Under the pieces are notes generated by a model that saw nothing but the letters and a program-made list of their open reading frames with translations, searched no databases and was not told the origin of the DNA. From Phycisphaeraceae bacterium (GTDB lineage: Bacteria; Planctomycetota; Phycisphaerae; Phycisphaerales; Phycisphaeraceae): a stretch of 53,205 bases of DNA. The DNA lies in assembly GCA_002686995.1 (NCBI GenBank), contig NYZC01000001.1, positions 1 through 53,205 on the forward strand, read 5' to 3'. Position numbers and translations under genes: made by a program. Shown here in pieces: positions 7,576-16,010 of the stretch (position 1 is its first letter; the number at the start of each line of letters is the position of its first letter).

Positions 7576-8610
7576 ATGACATTCCGATTGTCGGTCGTGG
7601 TTGCGGTGGCGGTCGCAGGCGTTTTGGGCGCGGGGTCACCGGCGTTGGCGATGCTGAACCTCGATGACTACTCGCTCAACTTCATTCATGCCGCGGAGGC
7701 GGATGAGCCGGGCAACACGCTCGGGCTGTCGAATCCGGGCGGCATCGACGAATGGCGCATGCTCATTCACTCGGTGGTCGTGTTCGACAACACGGGCGGG
7801 CCCGTGGCCGGTTCGACCTTTACCGACTATTTCGCGATCTCCGTCGATCGATTCGTTGACCGGATCGGCGGCGCCATCGTGACGCCGGGATACGGCAGCC
7901 TGGCGGCCGGCGCCGGGGTCACGCCGACGCACGAAGTCACCATCGTGGGCAAGCTGACCGGCACGACGCTCTCCGTGGCGACCGGCGGAGGCGGAGCCGG
8001 TGTCTCGATCCTCGACGTGGCGCCGGCGGTTGCCGACTACCGCGTCATCTTTGACGCGGCTTCCGACACATCGGGGACCGACTTCACGCTTGCCAGCACC
8101 TTGGCGTGGAACTCGTTCGACGACGGAGCGGTGGTCGAGAAGATCGACTCCCTGAGCTTCGGTCAGATCATTCAGACCGGCGTGGCCCTGCCGACGTTGT
8201 TCGATGGCGCATTCGACGCGAGGGGGCCGATCACGGACGTGCTGTCGACCCTGGGCAGCTTCGGTGAGTTCGAATTCGATTACCGGGACGCGAACGGCGA
8301 GCTGATCGACATGGCCAACACCATCGACATGGTGTCCCACACCGTCGACGGCAATTTCACTCTGGACGGGGTGCCCGCCGGGATCTTCGGTTCGAACGGC
8401 CAGGGCGAGGCCGAGATCGACAGTTTCCTCGGCGCGCTGTTCGGCGAGGACTACGATCCTACGACACAGTCGGCGTTCGGCTTTCGCAGTGACGCCTCCC
8501 TCAACAAGGATGGCGAGCCCGTGCCCGAGCCCCTGACGTCCGGTCTCGCGGCCGTCGCATTGGGCCTGCTCGCGGGGTATGTCGGGCGTCGTCGTCCGGT
8601 GGATCTGTAA
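7576..8610 (+). CDS. PEP-CTERM sorting domain protein (paralogue 1)
   Basis: A 344-residue exported protein with ribosome site GAGGAGG. The signal peptide is RLSVVVAVAVAGVLGAGSPALA, cleaved after ALA. The mature part is rich in beta-strand-like, Gly/Thr/Asp-rich sequence without cysteines or recognisable catalytic motifs. The C-terminus PEPLTSGLAAVALGLLAGYV followed by GRRRPVDL is a PEP-CTERM signal, so it is probably anchored or released at the cell surface after exosortase processing. It is closely similar over its whole length to the protein encoded 322 bp downstream (shared TLGLSNP, EWRMLIH, VVVFDNTGGP, TDYFAISVDR, DPTTQSAFGFRSDASLNKD). It lies divergently from the PEP-CTERM haloperoxidase. 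Role unknown: matrix or surface-layer component is the simplest guess. Confidence 0.85.
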   Translation: MTFRLSVVVAVAVAGVLGAGSPALAMLNLDDYSLNFIHAAEADEPGNTLGLSNPGGIDEWRMLIHSVVVFDNTGGPVAGSTFTDYFAISVDRFVDRIGGAIVTPGYGSLAAGAGVTPTHEVTIVGKLTGTTLSVATGGGGAGVSILDVAPAVADYRVIFDAASDTSGTDFTLASTLAWNSFDDGAVVEKIDSLSFGQIIQTGVALPTLFDGAFDARGPITDVLSTLGSFGEFEFDYRDANGELIDMANTIDMVSHTVDGNFTLDGVPAGIFGSNGQGEAEIDSFLGALFGEDYDPTTQSAFGFRSDASLNKDGEPVPEPLTSGLAAVALGLLAGYVGRRRPVDL

Positions 8611-8748
8611 CACAAGCAAAAACATGGACTTATCGATTCGTAGGGGATTCCGTGGCGTACGGGGTCAGCGTCCGACCTCAGTGTTCCATTGCGCTGCCGG
8701 TGCGCGCACTGTTCCAGTGGACGCGGGCGCAGGAACTGGTAGAGTATG

Positions 8749-8762
8749 GGTGGCTAAGCGGA
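8749..8762 (+). promoter_or_regulatory. Shared 14-bp upstream element, copy 2
   Basis: An exact second copy of GGTGGCTAAGCGGA, 170 bases before the downstream paralogue, preceded by TAGAGT in the same relative place as TATGAT in copy 1. The flanking 5' leaders differ strongly, so the short match is conserved against a diverged background. The remainder of the 322-bp gap shows no gene. Confidence 0.45.
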
Positions 8763-8932
8763 ATCCGGGCAGACTGCTCAGGAAAACTGAAGGTGGCGCG
8801 AGACGGTTCGCGCAGGTCTCGCGCCGGGATCCAGGATGAAACGGCGGCGCCAATGGGCTGGCGGCGTCGACAGGAACGGCCCTGAAGGCGACTGGGTAAC
8901 CCGGGCGTTCCGCGGACAACGAGGAGGCACGT

Positions 8933-9964
8933 ATGACCGGTCGAGTATTTCTTGTCGTGGCGCTGGCGTTCTGTGTTGTCGGCGCGGTGTCACCGGCGCC
9001 GGCACAACTGATCAACCTTAACGACTACACGCTCAACTTCGTGGATGCCGCGGAGGCGGACGCGCCGGGCAACACGCTGGGGCTGTCCAATCCGACCGGC
9101 GTCGACGAGTGGCGCATGCTCATCCATTTGGTGGTCGTGTTCGACAACACGGGCGGACCCATGGTCGGCGCGACCTTCACCGACTATTTCGCGATCTCGG
9201 TCGACCGGCTGGTCGACGACATCTCGCAGTCCGTGGTCACGCCCGGCATGGGCACGCTGGCCGCGGCGGCCGGCGTCACGCCGACGCATGAACTGACGAT
9301 CGTCGGCAAGTTCACCGGCCGAGCCCTGTCCGTGGCGGGCGGCGGCTCGTCGGGCCTGTCGTTGCTCGACATCGAGCCGACTGCAGCCGACTATCGGGTG
9401 ATCTTCGACGCGGCGTCCGACGGTACGGGGGCGGGTTACACGCTGAGCACGACGACCGATTGGAGTTCGTTCGACGACGGCACGGTCGTCGAACAGATCA
9501 ACGCGTTGAGCTTCGGGAAGATCGTTCAGACGTCGGTGACGCTGCCCACGATGTTCGACGGCGCCTTCGACGCGAAGGGGCCGATCGTCGACGTGCTCTC
9601 CTCGCTCGGAAGCTTCGACGCGTTCGAGCTGGACTACCTCGACGAGAACGGTGACCTGATCGACGAGACGGGGCTCGAGATCTCGCACACGGTCGACGGC
9701 AACTTCACGCTCGACGGCGTGCCCTCGGGCATCTTCGGAGCGAACGGTCAGGGCGAGACGGAAATCGACGACTTCCTCGGCGCGCTGTTCAGCGTCGATT
9801 ACGACCCGACCACCCAGTCGGCGTTCGGGTTCCGCAGTGACGCGTCGCTCAACAAGGACGCCCTTACGGCGACGGTCGTGCCCGAGCCGCTCACGTCCGG
9901 CCTGATCGCGGTCGCGCTCGGCGTGCTCGGGGCGTACGTGGGACGTCGTCCTGTCGCAGCCTGA
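8933..9964 (+). CDS. PEP-CTERM sorting domain protein (paralogue 2)
   Basis: A 343-residue exported protein, tandem duplicate of the preceding gene. Ribosome site GAGGAGG is 6 bases before ATG. The signal peptide runs through VFLVVALAFCVVGAVSPAPA to a cleavage site near AQL. The mature region keeps nearly every conserved block of paralogue 1 (LNDYTLNFVDAAEAD, FDNTGGPM, HTVDGNFTLDGVPSGIFG, GFRSDASLNKD). It ends PEPLTSGLIAVALGVLGAYV and GRRPVAA, a PEP-CTERM signal with two arginines instead of three. The separate leader and the shared 14-bp element suggest each copy has its own promoter. Function unknown. Confidence 0.85.
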   Translation: MTGRVFLVVALAFCVVGAVSPAPAQLINLNDYTLNFVDAAEADAPGNTLGLSNPTGVDEWRMLIHLVVVFDNTGGPMVGATFTDYFAISVDRLVDDISQSVVTPGMGTLAAAAGVTPTHELTIVGKFTGRALSVAGGGSSGLSLLDIEPTAADYRVIFDAASDGTGAGYTLSTTTDWSSFDDGTVVEQINALSFGKIVQTSVTLPTMFDGAFDAKGPIVDVLSSLGSFDAFELDYLDENGDLIDETGLEISHTVDGNFTLDGVPSGIFGANGQGETEIDDFLGALFSVDYDPTTQSAFGFRSDASLNKDALTATVVPEPLTSGLIAVALGVLGAYVGRRPVAA

Positions 9965-9987
9965 TCTGAACCATCGGAATGCTCACG

Positions 9988-11055
9988 TCACCGGGAGGGG
10001 GATGCTGCGCGCTGCTGCAGCCAGCGCTTGAGCCACGGGATCGCCTCGACGCCGTGCCAGCGGTGCGGTCCGTGAAACACGCGGTGCTTCAGCGCGCCGG
10101 TCGCGTCGCACAGCCTGTAGGCGCGGCGGGTGATGCGGACCTGGCTCTTGACGTTTCGCAGGTTGTCGCGTCCGTTGAGATTGTCCTCGTCGCCGGTCTC
10201 GATCATCAGCGGGCGCGGCGCGATGAGGGCGCCGATGTCACCCATGTCCACGTGCTCGTAGAGATTCGGGACGAAGTTGCATGAGCAGTTCGTGTACTGC
10301 TCGAGCAGTGACTGCTTGTATCCATAGAAATACCCGCTGATGACCGCGCACCGAATGCGGCGGTCCAGCGCGGTCGCCCACAGCGTCTGCAGGCCGCCGC
10401 CGGAGAGCCCGGCGCATCCCAGGCGCTTCGCGTCGCAGTCGGGGCGCGTCTCGATGTAGTCGATCAGCCGATGCAGATCCCACGTCCACATGCCGGTCAC
10501 CGTCTGGCCGAGGGGGTAGGCCATGTGGTTGATCCACTGGCACGAGCTGTTCAGGATGTCCACGTTCGACGGAAACTCCTGGCGCTCGCCGAATCCCCGG
10601 GCGTCCGGACAGAACACCGCGAAGCCCTCGCGGACCAGCTGCACGCCGTAGTCGTAGTTGTGTTCCCTGATCGTTTTCGCAATGGCCCGGCGCGTTCGAA
10701 TGCCCGCGACGGCGAGCTTGCCGCCGCTGGCGTGGCCGTGCGGCGCGATGACTGGCGCGAATCGTTGGCCGCTTTCGGGCAGGAGCACGTACAGGGGCAT
10801 CCTGACATGAGGCTCGGTCTGGATCTCGACGCGCTGTCGGACGTAACCGTCGCACCGGATCTGCTCGGTGATCTTCGGCCGCAGCGGCGTCGGCACCATC
10901 GTGTCGTAACCAGTCAGCGATTTCAGCTTGCGTACCAGGGCGCGTCGCCATCGCTGCAACTCAGCCGCACTCGCGGCATCGAAGGCCATGGTTCTTCCGA
11001 CGTGGTCGAAGCGCCGACTCATCGCGGGAAGCACGGAGAAGGGTGGAGTATTCAT
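9988..11055 (-). CDS. Alpha/beta hydrolase (acetyl xylan esterase / dienelactone hydrolase-like)
   Basis: A 355-residue serine hydrolase without a signal peptide. The nucleophile elbow is CAGLSGGGLQTLW (Ser in GLSGG). The acid is likely Asp in MIETGDEDNLNG and the histidine is in HGPHRWHGVEA near the end, in the right order for the fold. The region APVIAPHGHASGG before the elbow is an oxyanion-hole strand, and the chain resembles the family that holds acetyl xylan esterases and large carbohydrate esterases. It faces the PEP-CTERM paralogue tail to tail with 23 bases between. A short leader of 131 bases separates it from the divergent PhyH gene. The substrate is probably an acylated sugar or small ester; this is inferred from fold and setting only. 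Confidence 0.8.
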   Translation of the reverse strand: MNTPPFSVLPAMSRRFDHVGRTMAFDAASAAELQRWRRALVRKLKSLTGYDTMVPTPLRPKITEQIRCDGYVRQRVEIQTEPHVRMPLYVLLPESGQRFAPVIAPHGHASGGKLAVAGIRTRRAIAKTIREHNYDYGVQLVREGFAVFCPDARGFGERQEFPSNVDILNSSCQWINHMAYPLGQTVTGMWTWDLHRLIDYIETRPDCDAKRLGCAGLSGGGLQTLWATALDRRIRCAVISGYFYGYKQSLLEQYTNCSCNFVPNLYEHVDMGDIGALIAPRPLMIETGDEDNLNGRDNLRNVKSQVRITRRAYRLCDATGALKHRVFHGPHRWHGVEAIPWLKRWLQQRAASPSR

Positions 11056-11186
11056 GGGGCGACAGTGTAGTGGACGCGGGCGTCGGAGCTCTGACTTGTC
11101 GTCGTCGTGACGAGATGCTACAGATGCGTCGATCGAATGAATCGACGAAAGGTGCAGACGAAAGGTGCAGTGGATCGGAGCGAACG

Positions 11187-11960
11187 ATGACGGTGGAACT
11201 GACGGCGGACCAGGTCAAGGCGCTCGACGACGACGGGTTTGTGCGCGTCGACAAAGTGCTGACGCCTGAGCAGGTGGAGCGGTACGCAGAGCTATACGAG
11301 GCCTTTCTTTCCGGTGCGATCTCGACCGGGCACCTGCGCGGCGACCTCGGCGGGCACGTGGACGACGAGGCGGAGATGGACGCACCGGAGCACATCACGC
11401 AGATCATGTGGCCGAGCGCCTGCGTGCCCGTGCTGCACGACGCGCCGTTGCACGTGCAGTCGCTGGCCATGGCGCAGCAGTATTCTGGCGACGACATGAC
11501 GTTCGATTTCGACATGCTGATCGACAAGCTGCCCCACACCGACACGTCCACGCCCTGGCACCAGGACATGGCGTACTGGATCAAGCTTCCCGACATCCGG
11601 TCGCTGAGCGTGTGGACTGCGCTGGACGAGGCGACGGTCGACAACGGCTGCATGTGGTACGTCCCGGGCGCCCATCGCAAGCCGATGCGCCGACACTGGG
11701 AAGCCGGCAAGGGCGGCGGCGCGCTCGAATGCGAAGCGAAGGAAGAGGAGGGTGTGCCGGTACCGCTTCCGCCGGGCAGCGCCGTGCTGCATGTCGGTGC
11801 CGCGCTGCACTACTCGCGCGGCAACACGACCGAATCGCGCCGCCGCGCCTTCATCATCAACTGCCGCCCGAAGACGATGGTCGACCTCGAGCGCAGCGAA
11901 GGCATGGACCACGGCCTGACGGAAAACGTCAGAAAGGTCCGCAACGAGGGCGAGGCGTAG
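11187..11960 (+). CDS. Phytanoyl-CoA dioxygenase (PhyH) family protein, copy 1
   Basis: A 257-residue Fe(II)/2-oxoglutarate-dependent oxygenase, expected to hydroxylate a small molecule using O2 and 2-oxoglutarate. The frame is open upstream, but ATG 11187 is chosen because GGAG lies seven bases before it and the protein then starts with the usual LTADQVKALDDDGFVRVDKV helix-strand. Metal ligands are visible: His125-x-Asp127 (PWHQDMAYW) and distal His208 (ALHYSRGN), followed by arginines at about 218-220 that would bind 2-oxoglutarate. The LSVWTALDEATVDNGCMWYVPGAHR block is characteristic of PhyH/ectoine-hydroxylase-like enzymes. Substrate not predictable. A period-7 array starts seven bases after the stop. 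Confidence 0.9.
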   Translation: MTVELTADQVKALDDDGFVRVDKVLTPEQVERYAELYEAFLSGAISTGHLRGDLGGHVDDEAEMDAPEHITQIMWPSACVPVLHDAPLHVQSLAMAQQYSGDDMTFDFDMLIDKLPHTDTSTPWHQDMAYWIKLPDIRSLSVWTALDEATVDNGCMWYVPGAHRKPMRRHWEAGKGGGALECEAKEEEGVPVPLPPGSAVLHVGAALHYSRGNTTESRRRAFIINCRPKTMVDLERSEGMDHGLTENVRKVRNEGEA

Positions 11961-11966
11961 GGATGG

Positions 11967-12060
11967 GTCGAAGGTTGGAAAGTCGAAAGTCGAAAGTCGA
12001 AGGTCGAAAGTCGAAAGTCGAAGGTCGAAAGTCGAAAGTCGAAAGTCGGAAGTCGGAAGG
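11967..12060. repeat. Period-7 array, GTCGAAR type
   Basis: About 13 tandem 7-base units, mostly GTCGAAA and GTCGAAG, drifting to GTCGGAA at the right end. It starts seven bases past the PhyH stop and is on the sense strand of that gene. A second array of the same unit in opposite orientation lies at 12224-12270. The 163 bases between them show no gene. Confidence 0.9.
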
Positions 12061-12223
12061 TTGTGGGACGGGGAAGGTGCAGGCACGCGGTTTCAGTGGT
12101 CCGGGTGTGAATCGTGTCAAAGAGCACGACGTTTGCGCCGTCGCGCACAGTCGGCTCACCGCTCCGGAAGTCGGCAGCTTGGACGCCCGAAGCAGCGGGC
12201 CGCGCGCGCCCCTCGCCGGCGCG

Positions 12224-12270
12224 TCGACCTTCGACCTTCGACCTTCGACCTTCGACTTCCGACTTGCGAC
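12224..12270. repeat. Period-7 array, inverted relative to 11967-12060
   Basis: Six to seven units reading CGACCTT/CGACTTC on the plus strand. Seen from the minus strand this is GTCGAAG and starts six bases after the stop of the minus-strand glycosidase gene. Together with the 12.0-kb array it forms a pair of arms capable of a long stem, placed exactly between two converging genes. Confidence 0.85.
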
Positions 12271-12276
12271 CGTCCG

Positions 12277-14292
12277 TCAGAATCGCAGCTCACCTCGGCG
12301 GTCATGGCGGAGCAGCTCGCCGTACGTGCAGACCCAGGAGTAGATCGCGCGGCTCTTCTGCCCGGCGCGGCGGAAGCGGTGGACGTTGAAGGGCCAGCGG
12401 TCGCCGGGCGCGGGAGGGGCGACCATCAGGATCTCGAACGGCAGGCGGATCTCGGCTTCCCAGCAGCCCTGGGAGATCGAGGTGGCCACCTCGAGCCCGG
12501 GCGGGTCGCCGGGTTGGAAGTCATGGCTCTTCTTCGGGTCGGAAGTGATCGTGCCGCAAGCGCCCCGGCAGTTGAACAGCACCATCGTCGCCGGCCCCTC
12601 GACACCGTGTGGCTGAAGCTCGATCTGCACCGCGTCGTCGGTCAGCAAGGTGCGCTGGCCGTCGATCGCGCGGCAGTCGTCGACCAGCTTCTCGACGTGC
12701 GGCTCGTCGAGGTGCAGGCCGAAGTAGAGGGCCGTGTCGTCGTATGTCACGTAGACCGTCGTCGCGACGGGGGCCGTATCCGTCCGATCGTACCACGTGA
12801 ACGCGTCCGCGACGCCGAGCACGGAGAAATCCTGCCATACGTCGTCGTCGAGCCTCCCGTCGATCACCGGCGGCCGCGTCGTCGCACCGCAGCGCATGGG
12901 ACCCGGCCCGGTCGCGACGCGGGCCACCTCCGGCGTCGACTGCCGGATGCGGAACCCGTGCACCGTGGCGTCCTCCCAGCGCAGCCGCAGTCGGACGTGC
13001 TCGCCCGTCACGCGTCCCGGCGCCGTCGTGCTGCCGCGCCACGACATGAGCGCGTCGTCGGCATCGCCCGTCAGCGGATCGCAGTCGCGGTCGATCTCGA
13101 GCGAAGGGACGATGCTCCCGCCGGGATCGATCAATTCCGCCTTCACGCAGCCGCCTCGACGGGTCGTCGCGCTGACCGCCACCTGGTCGCCTTCGAGTCG
13201 AAACGGCCGGGTGATGAGCACGCCTTCTTCGCCGGAAAGACTGTTCATGCCCGCGTAAGCCCCTGGCCGGCCGATGGCCAGACCCATTGCGCCGCGCTGC
13301 GCCGCGGCATTGGCCAGGCGCGCGCATCCGTGCGGTTCCGGGTAGCCCGAGTAGTAAAAGAGCGCGCGGCCGTCCTGGATGACGGGGGCGCCGCATCCGA
13401 TCATGCCACCGTCCCACGTGCCGAACGTACCGAGCGGGATGAAGGGGGCGTCGGTGTCGACCGGCTCCCATTTCAGCCCGTCATCGCTGTGCATCAGCCA
13501 GGGCTGCATCGTCTGCTGCATCCGCCGCTTCGGGTGCAGATCGCTGAAGTAGATGTTGGCGATCCCCCAGTACATACCGCCTTCGAGCCAGGCGCTCATC
13601 GAGTAGACCTGCGCCCCGAACCCGAAACGGTCGTCGGCCTCGTAGATGATGCGCGGGCCGGACCACGACCGCAGGTCCGGGCTCTCGCCGTGCCCGATCG
13701 CGCGCCGCGTGGAGTTATCGACCCATATCCGCACGTAAGCGCGCCAGACGTCCCGCGCGGGATCGAACATGAACGACATCGTCTCGCCGAGACTGTCGCC
13801 GCTGCCGCGCTCCCAGACGGGCCGGTCCATGTCGATCTGCCAGCGAATGCCGTCCGCGGAATGGCCGTAGTAGTAGTGCCATTTCTGGAAGATCGCGACG
13901 AACCGGCGGTCACCGTCGTTCGCGCGCGGGTTCAGGAAGATTGCGCACTTCGGGCAGACGGGCTCGCCGTTCGTATCGACGACCGCGATGCCGCTGTCCG
14001 CGAGGTCCCAGCGGATGCCGTCGCTTCCGGTGGCGTATCGCAGCACGGTGGCGCCGCTTGTCGATTCGCAGAGCATCCACAGCAGGAAGCGCTGCTGCTG
14101 AGGATCCCAGCGGACCTGGCCGAGGCGGAACGCATCGCCCGCCCGCTCCGACGGCGCGAGCACGGTTTTTTCGCGCTTGATGGGCGGCGCGATCCGCCTG
14201 ACGCAACCGGCCGTATGGGCGACCAGTTCCCCCTTCACGAACGACTGGCGGTCGAGACCGACCTCGAAAGGTTCGCGAGACGCGCAGCTCAT
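12277..14292 (-). CDS. GH32/GH43-like beta-propeller glycosidase with C-terminal CBM9-like domain
   Basis: A 671-residue protein. Residues about 1-450 are a five-bladed propeller of the GH32/43/68 type, with repeated 'Ser/Asp-Asp-Gly-Ile/Leu-x-Trp' blade signatures (ATGSDGIRWDL, GHSADGIRWQID, HSDDGLKWEPV) and WDGGMIGCGAPVIQDGRALFYYSGY. Residues about 500-671 start TRPPVIDGRLDDDVWQDF and contain YVTYDDTALYFGLHLDEP, the pattern of family 9 carbohydrate-binding modules. No signal peptide is seen. The frame is open upstream, but the ATG at 14292 overlaps the TGA of the LmbE gene (ATGA), which indicates translational coupling. A deacetylase and a sugar-binding glycosidase made together suggest processing of an N-acetylated or otherwise acylated glycan. 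The exact linkage cleaved cannot be told. Confidence 0.8.
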   Translation of the reverse strand: MSCASREPFEVGLDRQSFVKGELVAHTAGCVRRIAPPIKREKTVLAPSERAGDAFRLGQVRWDPQQQRFLLWMLCESTSGATVLRYATGSDGIRWDLADSGIAVVDTNGEPVCPKCAIFLNPRANDGDRRFVAIFQKWHYYYGHSADGIRWQIDMDRPVWERGSGDSLGETMSFMFDPARDVWRAYVRIWVDNSTRRAIGHGESPDLRSWSGPRIIYEADDRFGFGAQVYSMSAWLEGGMYWGIANIYFSDLHPKRRMQQTMQPWLMHSDDGLKWEPVDTDAPFIPLGTFGTWDGGMIGCGAPVIQDGRALFYYSGYPEPHGCARLANAAAQRGAMGLAIGRPGAYAGMNSLSGEEGVLITRPFRLEGDQVAVSATTRRGGCVKAELIDPGGSIVPSLEIDRDCDPLTGDADDALMSWRGSTTAPGRVTGEHVRLRLRWEDATVHGFRIRQSTPEVARVATGPGPMRCGATTRPPVIDGRLDDDVWQDFSVLGVADAFTWYDRTDTAPVATTVYVTYDDTALYFGLHLDEPHVEKLVDDCRAIDGQRTLLTDDAVQIELQPHGVEGPATMVLFNCRGACGTITSDPKKSHDFQPGDPPGLEVATSISQGCWEAEIRLPFEILMVAPPAPGDRWPFNVHRFRRAGQKSRAIYSWVCTYGELLRHDRRGELRF

Positions 14293-15152
14293 GCGTTCGA
14301 CGGTTCCTGCGGAAGCTCCTGCCTCGCGATGCGCTCGCCGCCCGACTCGCGCGAGAGGCCCAGCTCGACGGGCGAGACCGAAAGCAGCGTGTCCACCTTC
14401 AGCCCGCCGCGCACGAACCCTTCCGCGTAGGCGACGCCGACCAGGAACCCGAGCCAGCCGGGCAGCGTCTCGACGCGCTTCCGCGCGTAGTCGGGCGTTT
14501 GCGCCTGGCTCTCGAAGCACATCTCCGCCGCGAGACGCTTGTCGTACTGGTTGCTGATGTCGATGTAGAAGTCGATGTCGCCATAGGCGAGGTCGGTCGC
14601 CATGTAATAGACCTGCGCGACGCGATGGGGCACGCGGTCGCTGCCTGCCCGGGCGTTGATCGCGATCGTCATCGCCTCGCCGACGATGGCGGCGACGGTG
14701 TAGTGGTCGTTCGGCATCGGCACCGCCCGCGAGCCGGCGATGTGGGCCGGGCACTCGGTGATGAGGATGTCGGGCCGCACTTTGCAGATCAGGTCGACGA
14801 CCTCGTCGACGACTTCGTCGGTTCGGATCAGCGGGCGGTCGCGGTAACCCAGGATCCGCACGTCGGTGATGCCGTACTGCCCCGCGGCGGCATTCAGCTC
14901 GCGCTCCTTCTGGTCGGTGTAATCCTTCAGCGACTGCTGCAGGACCTCGTCGTCACTCTCGCCGGGCGCCTTGCGCAACGCGTCGATCAGGTCCTCGTTG
15001 TGCGTGCTGCCGCCGTCGGTGAGCACGACGACCGTGACCGAGTCGCCGGCGTCGACATGGTTGCCGCAGGTGCCCGACGAATGCAGGAAGTCATGGGGAT
15101 GGGCGTAGATGCCCAGGATCTTCAGTTTCTCTCGCTGCTGCCCGTCAGTCAT
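14289..15152 (-). CDS. PIG-L/LmbE family deacetylase with altered metal motif
   Basis: A 287-residue Rossmann-like zinc deacetylase relative (LmbE, MshB, PIG-L), which normally removes N-acetyl groups from amino sugars. The usual AHPDD motif reads AHPHD here (His18, Pro19, His20, Asp21), so the residue that acts as general base in MshB is replaced by His, while the two expected metal ligands remain. The third ligand is likely His150 in MPNDHYT. VTVVVLTDGG at about 39-48 is the conserved second strand. The start at 15152 is chosen because the longer frame runs through the neighbouring pilin gene. It lies 32 bases after that gene and overlaps the next by ATGA. It may be active with a different base or act on another substrate. 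Confidence 0.8.
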   Translation of the reverse strand: MTDGQQREKLKILGIYAHPHDFLHSSGTCGNHVDAGDSVTVVVLTDGGSTHNEDLIDALRKAPGESDDEVLQQSLKDYTDQKERELNAAAGQYGITDVRILGYRDRPLIRTDEVVDEVVDLICKVRPDILITECPAHIAGSRAVPMPNDHYTVAAIVGEAMTIAINARAGSDRVPHRVAQVYYMATDLAYGDIDFYIDISNQYDKRLAAEMCFESQAQTPDYARKRVETLPGWLGFLVGVAYAEGFVRGGLKVDTLLSVSPVELGLSRESGGERIARQELPQEPSNA

Positions 15153-15184
15153 GTGAGCAAGTGATGCCGGGGAAGAAAAGCTGC

Positions 15185-15955
15185 TCAATACACGTTCGGC
15201 AGCTCGTGAATCGGCAGGTTCCCGTGATCGGTGTGGTAGCCGTCGCCGAACAGCCCGCGGTGCGGCGTGCGCGTGATCTCGATGAACTCGGTGTGATTGT
15301 CGGAGAACGTCACGTTGGCCATGATCGTGTCTTCGCTGCTGCTGTGCCGGGTGTGCTCGGCGGGGATGATCGGGGGCGGCGGGATGTTGCCGTGATATGT
15401 CAGGAATCCCGCGTCGCCGATGACCATGAGCCTCGACGGGTTGACGATGTCGTCGCCCTGGTACATGAGGGGCCACAGTCCCTCCGCGTAGTCCCAGTTG
15501 ACCCACAGACCGCCGCCGCCGCCCTTGACCCCGGGTGTGACCAGCAGGCCCTGGATGATGCCCTTGGACGCGTAGGGATAGCTCGCGCCGCTGGTGGGTT
15601 CCACGTCTCCCGGGTCGAGGAAGACGTCCAGGTTCTGCATGTACACGTTGAGCGTGCGGTTCTCCGGCAGGGCGGTCGTGTCGTTGATCCCCTCGAAGTA
15701 CGAACCCCAGTATCCACCCAGCATCATCAGGCGCCCGCCAAAGACGGTGGGGTAGTGCTGGTCATATTCGGCCATGTAGGATGAGATCCCGATCCCGATC
15801 TGGCGCAGGTTGGACGCGCACGTGATCTGCATCGCGGACTGCTTCGCCCTCTTGACTGCGGGCAGCAGCATGGCGATCAGCAGGGCGATGATCGAGATCA
15901 CCACCAGCAGCTCGATCAGCGTGAAGCCCCGCGGACGTGTCCTGGGTGAAGTCAT
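15185..15955 (-). CDS. Prepilin-type (type II secretion pseudopilin-like) protein
   Basis: A 256-residue protein beginning [20 protein letters not shown], the classic prepilin peptidase site (G then F, with Glu at +5) followed by a hydrophobic helix ending in [14 protein letters not shown]. The [20 protein letters not shown] continuation is typical of the large planctomycete families of pilin-like surface proteins. The mature globular part has a proline- and glycine-rich centre and ends [16 protein letters not shown], similar to the DxxHG endings of those families. It is first in a minus-strand unit with the LmbE deacetylase and CBM9 glycosidase. Role may be in a surface pseudopilus or a secretion-linked sensor; which is unknown. 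Confidence 0.85.
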   Translation of the reverse strand: MTSPRTRPRGFTLIELLVVISIIALLIAMLLPAVKRAKQSAMQITCASNLRQIGIGISSYMAEYDQHYPTVFGGRLMMLGGYWGSYFEGINDTTALPENRTLNVYMQNLDVFLDPGDVEPTSGASYPYASKGIIQGLLVTPGVKGGGGGLWVNWDYAEGLWPLMYQGDDIVNPSRLMVIGDAGFLTYHGNIPPPPIIPAEHTRHSSSEDTIMANVTFSDNHTEFIEITRTPHRGLFGDGYHTDHGNLPIHELPNVY

Positions 15956-15976
15956 GACCGTGGTGTCAGGTCTAAC

Positions 15977-16006
15977 GCGCCGGCCTGCCGTCAGGCAGGC
16001 CGGCGC
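15977..16006. promoter_or_regulatory. Perfect 13-bp hairpin in the pilin leader
   Basis: GCGCCGGCCTGCC, loop GTCA, then its exact reverse complement. It sits between the PEP-CTERM gene and the pilin gene, both on the minus strand. On that strand the -10-like TATAAT (16011-16016) comes just before it, so the hairpin would be at the very 5' end of a pilin transcript. It could instead end the upstream transcript, although no T-run follows it on the minus strand. Confidence 0.55.
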
Positions 16007-16010
16007 CGGC

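Noticed and set aside
11967-12060. CRISPR array
   Set aside because: Units are only seven bases and tandem with no unique spacers, and no cas gene is near.
11810-12159. Small proteins made of STFDFRL/SKVEGRK repeats
   Set aside because: They are simply the translation of the 7-base repeat in different frames; period 21 bases gives a seven-residue repeat in any frame.
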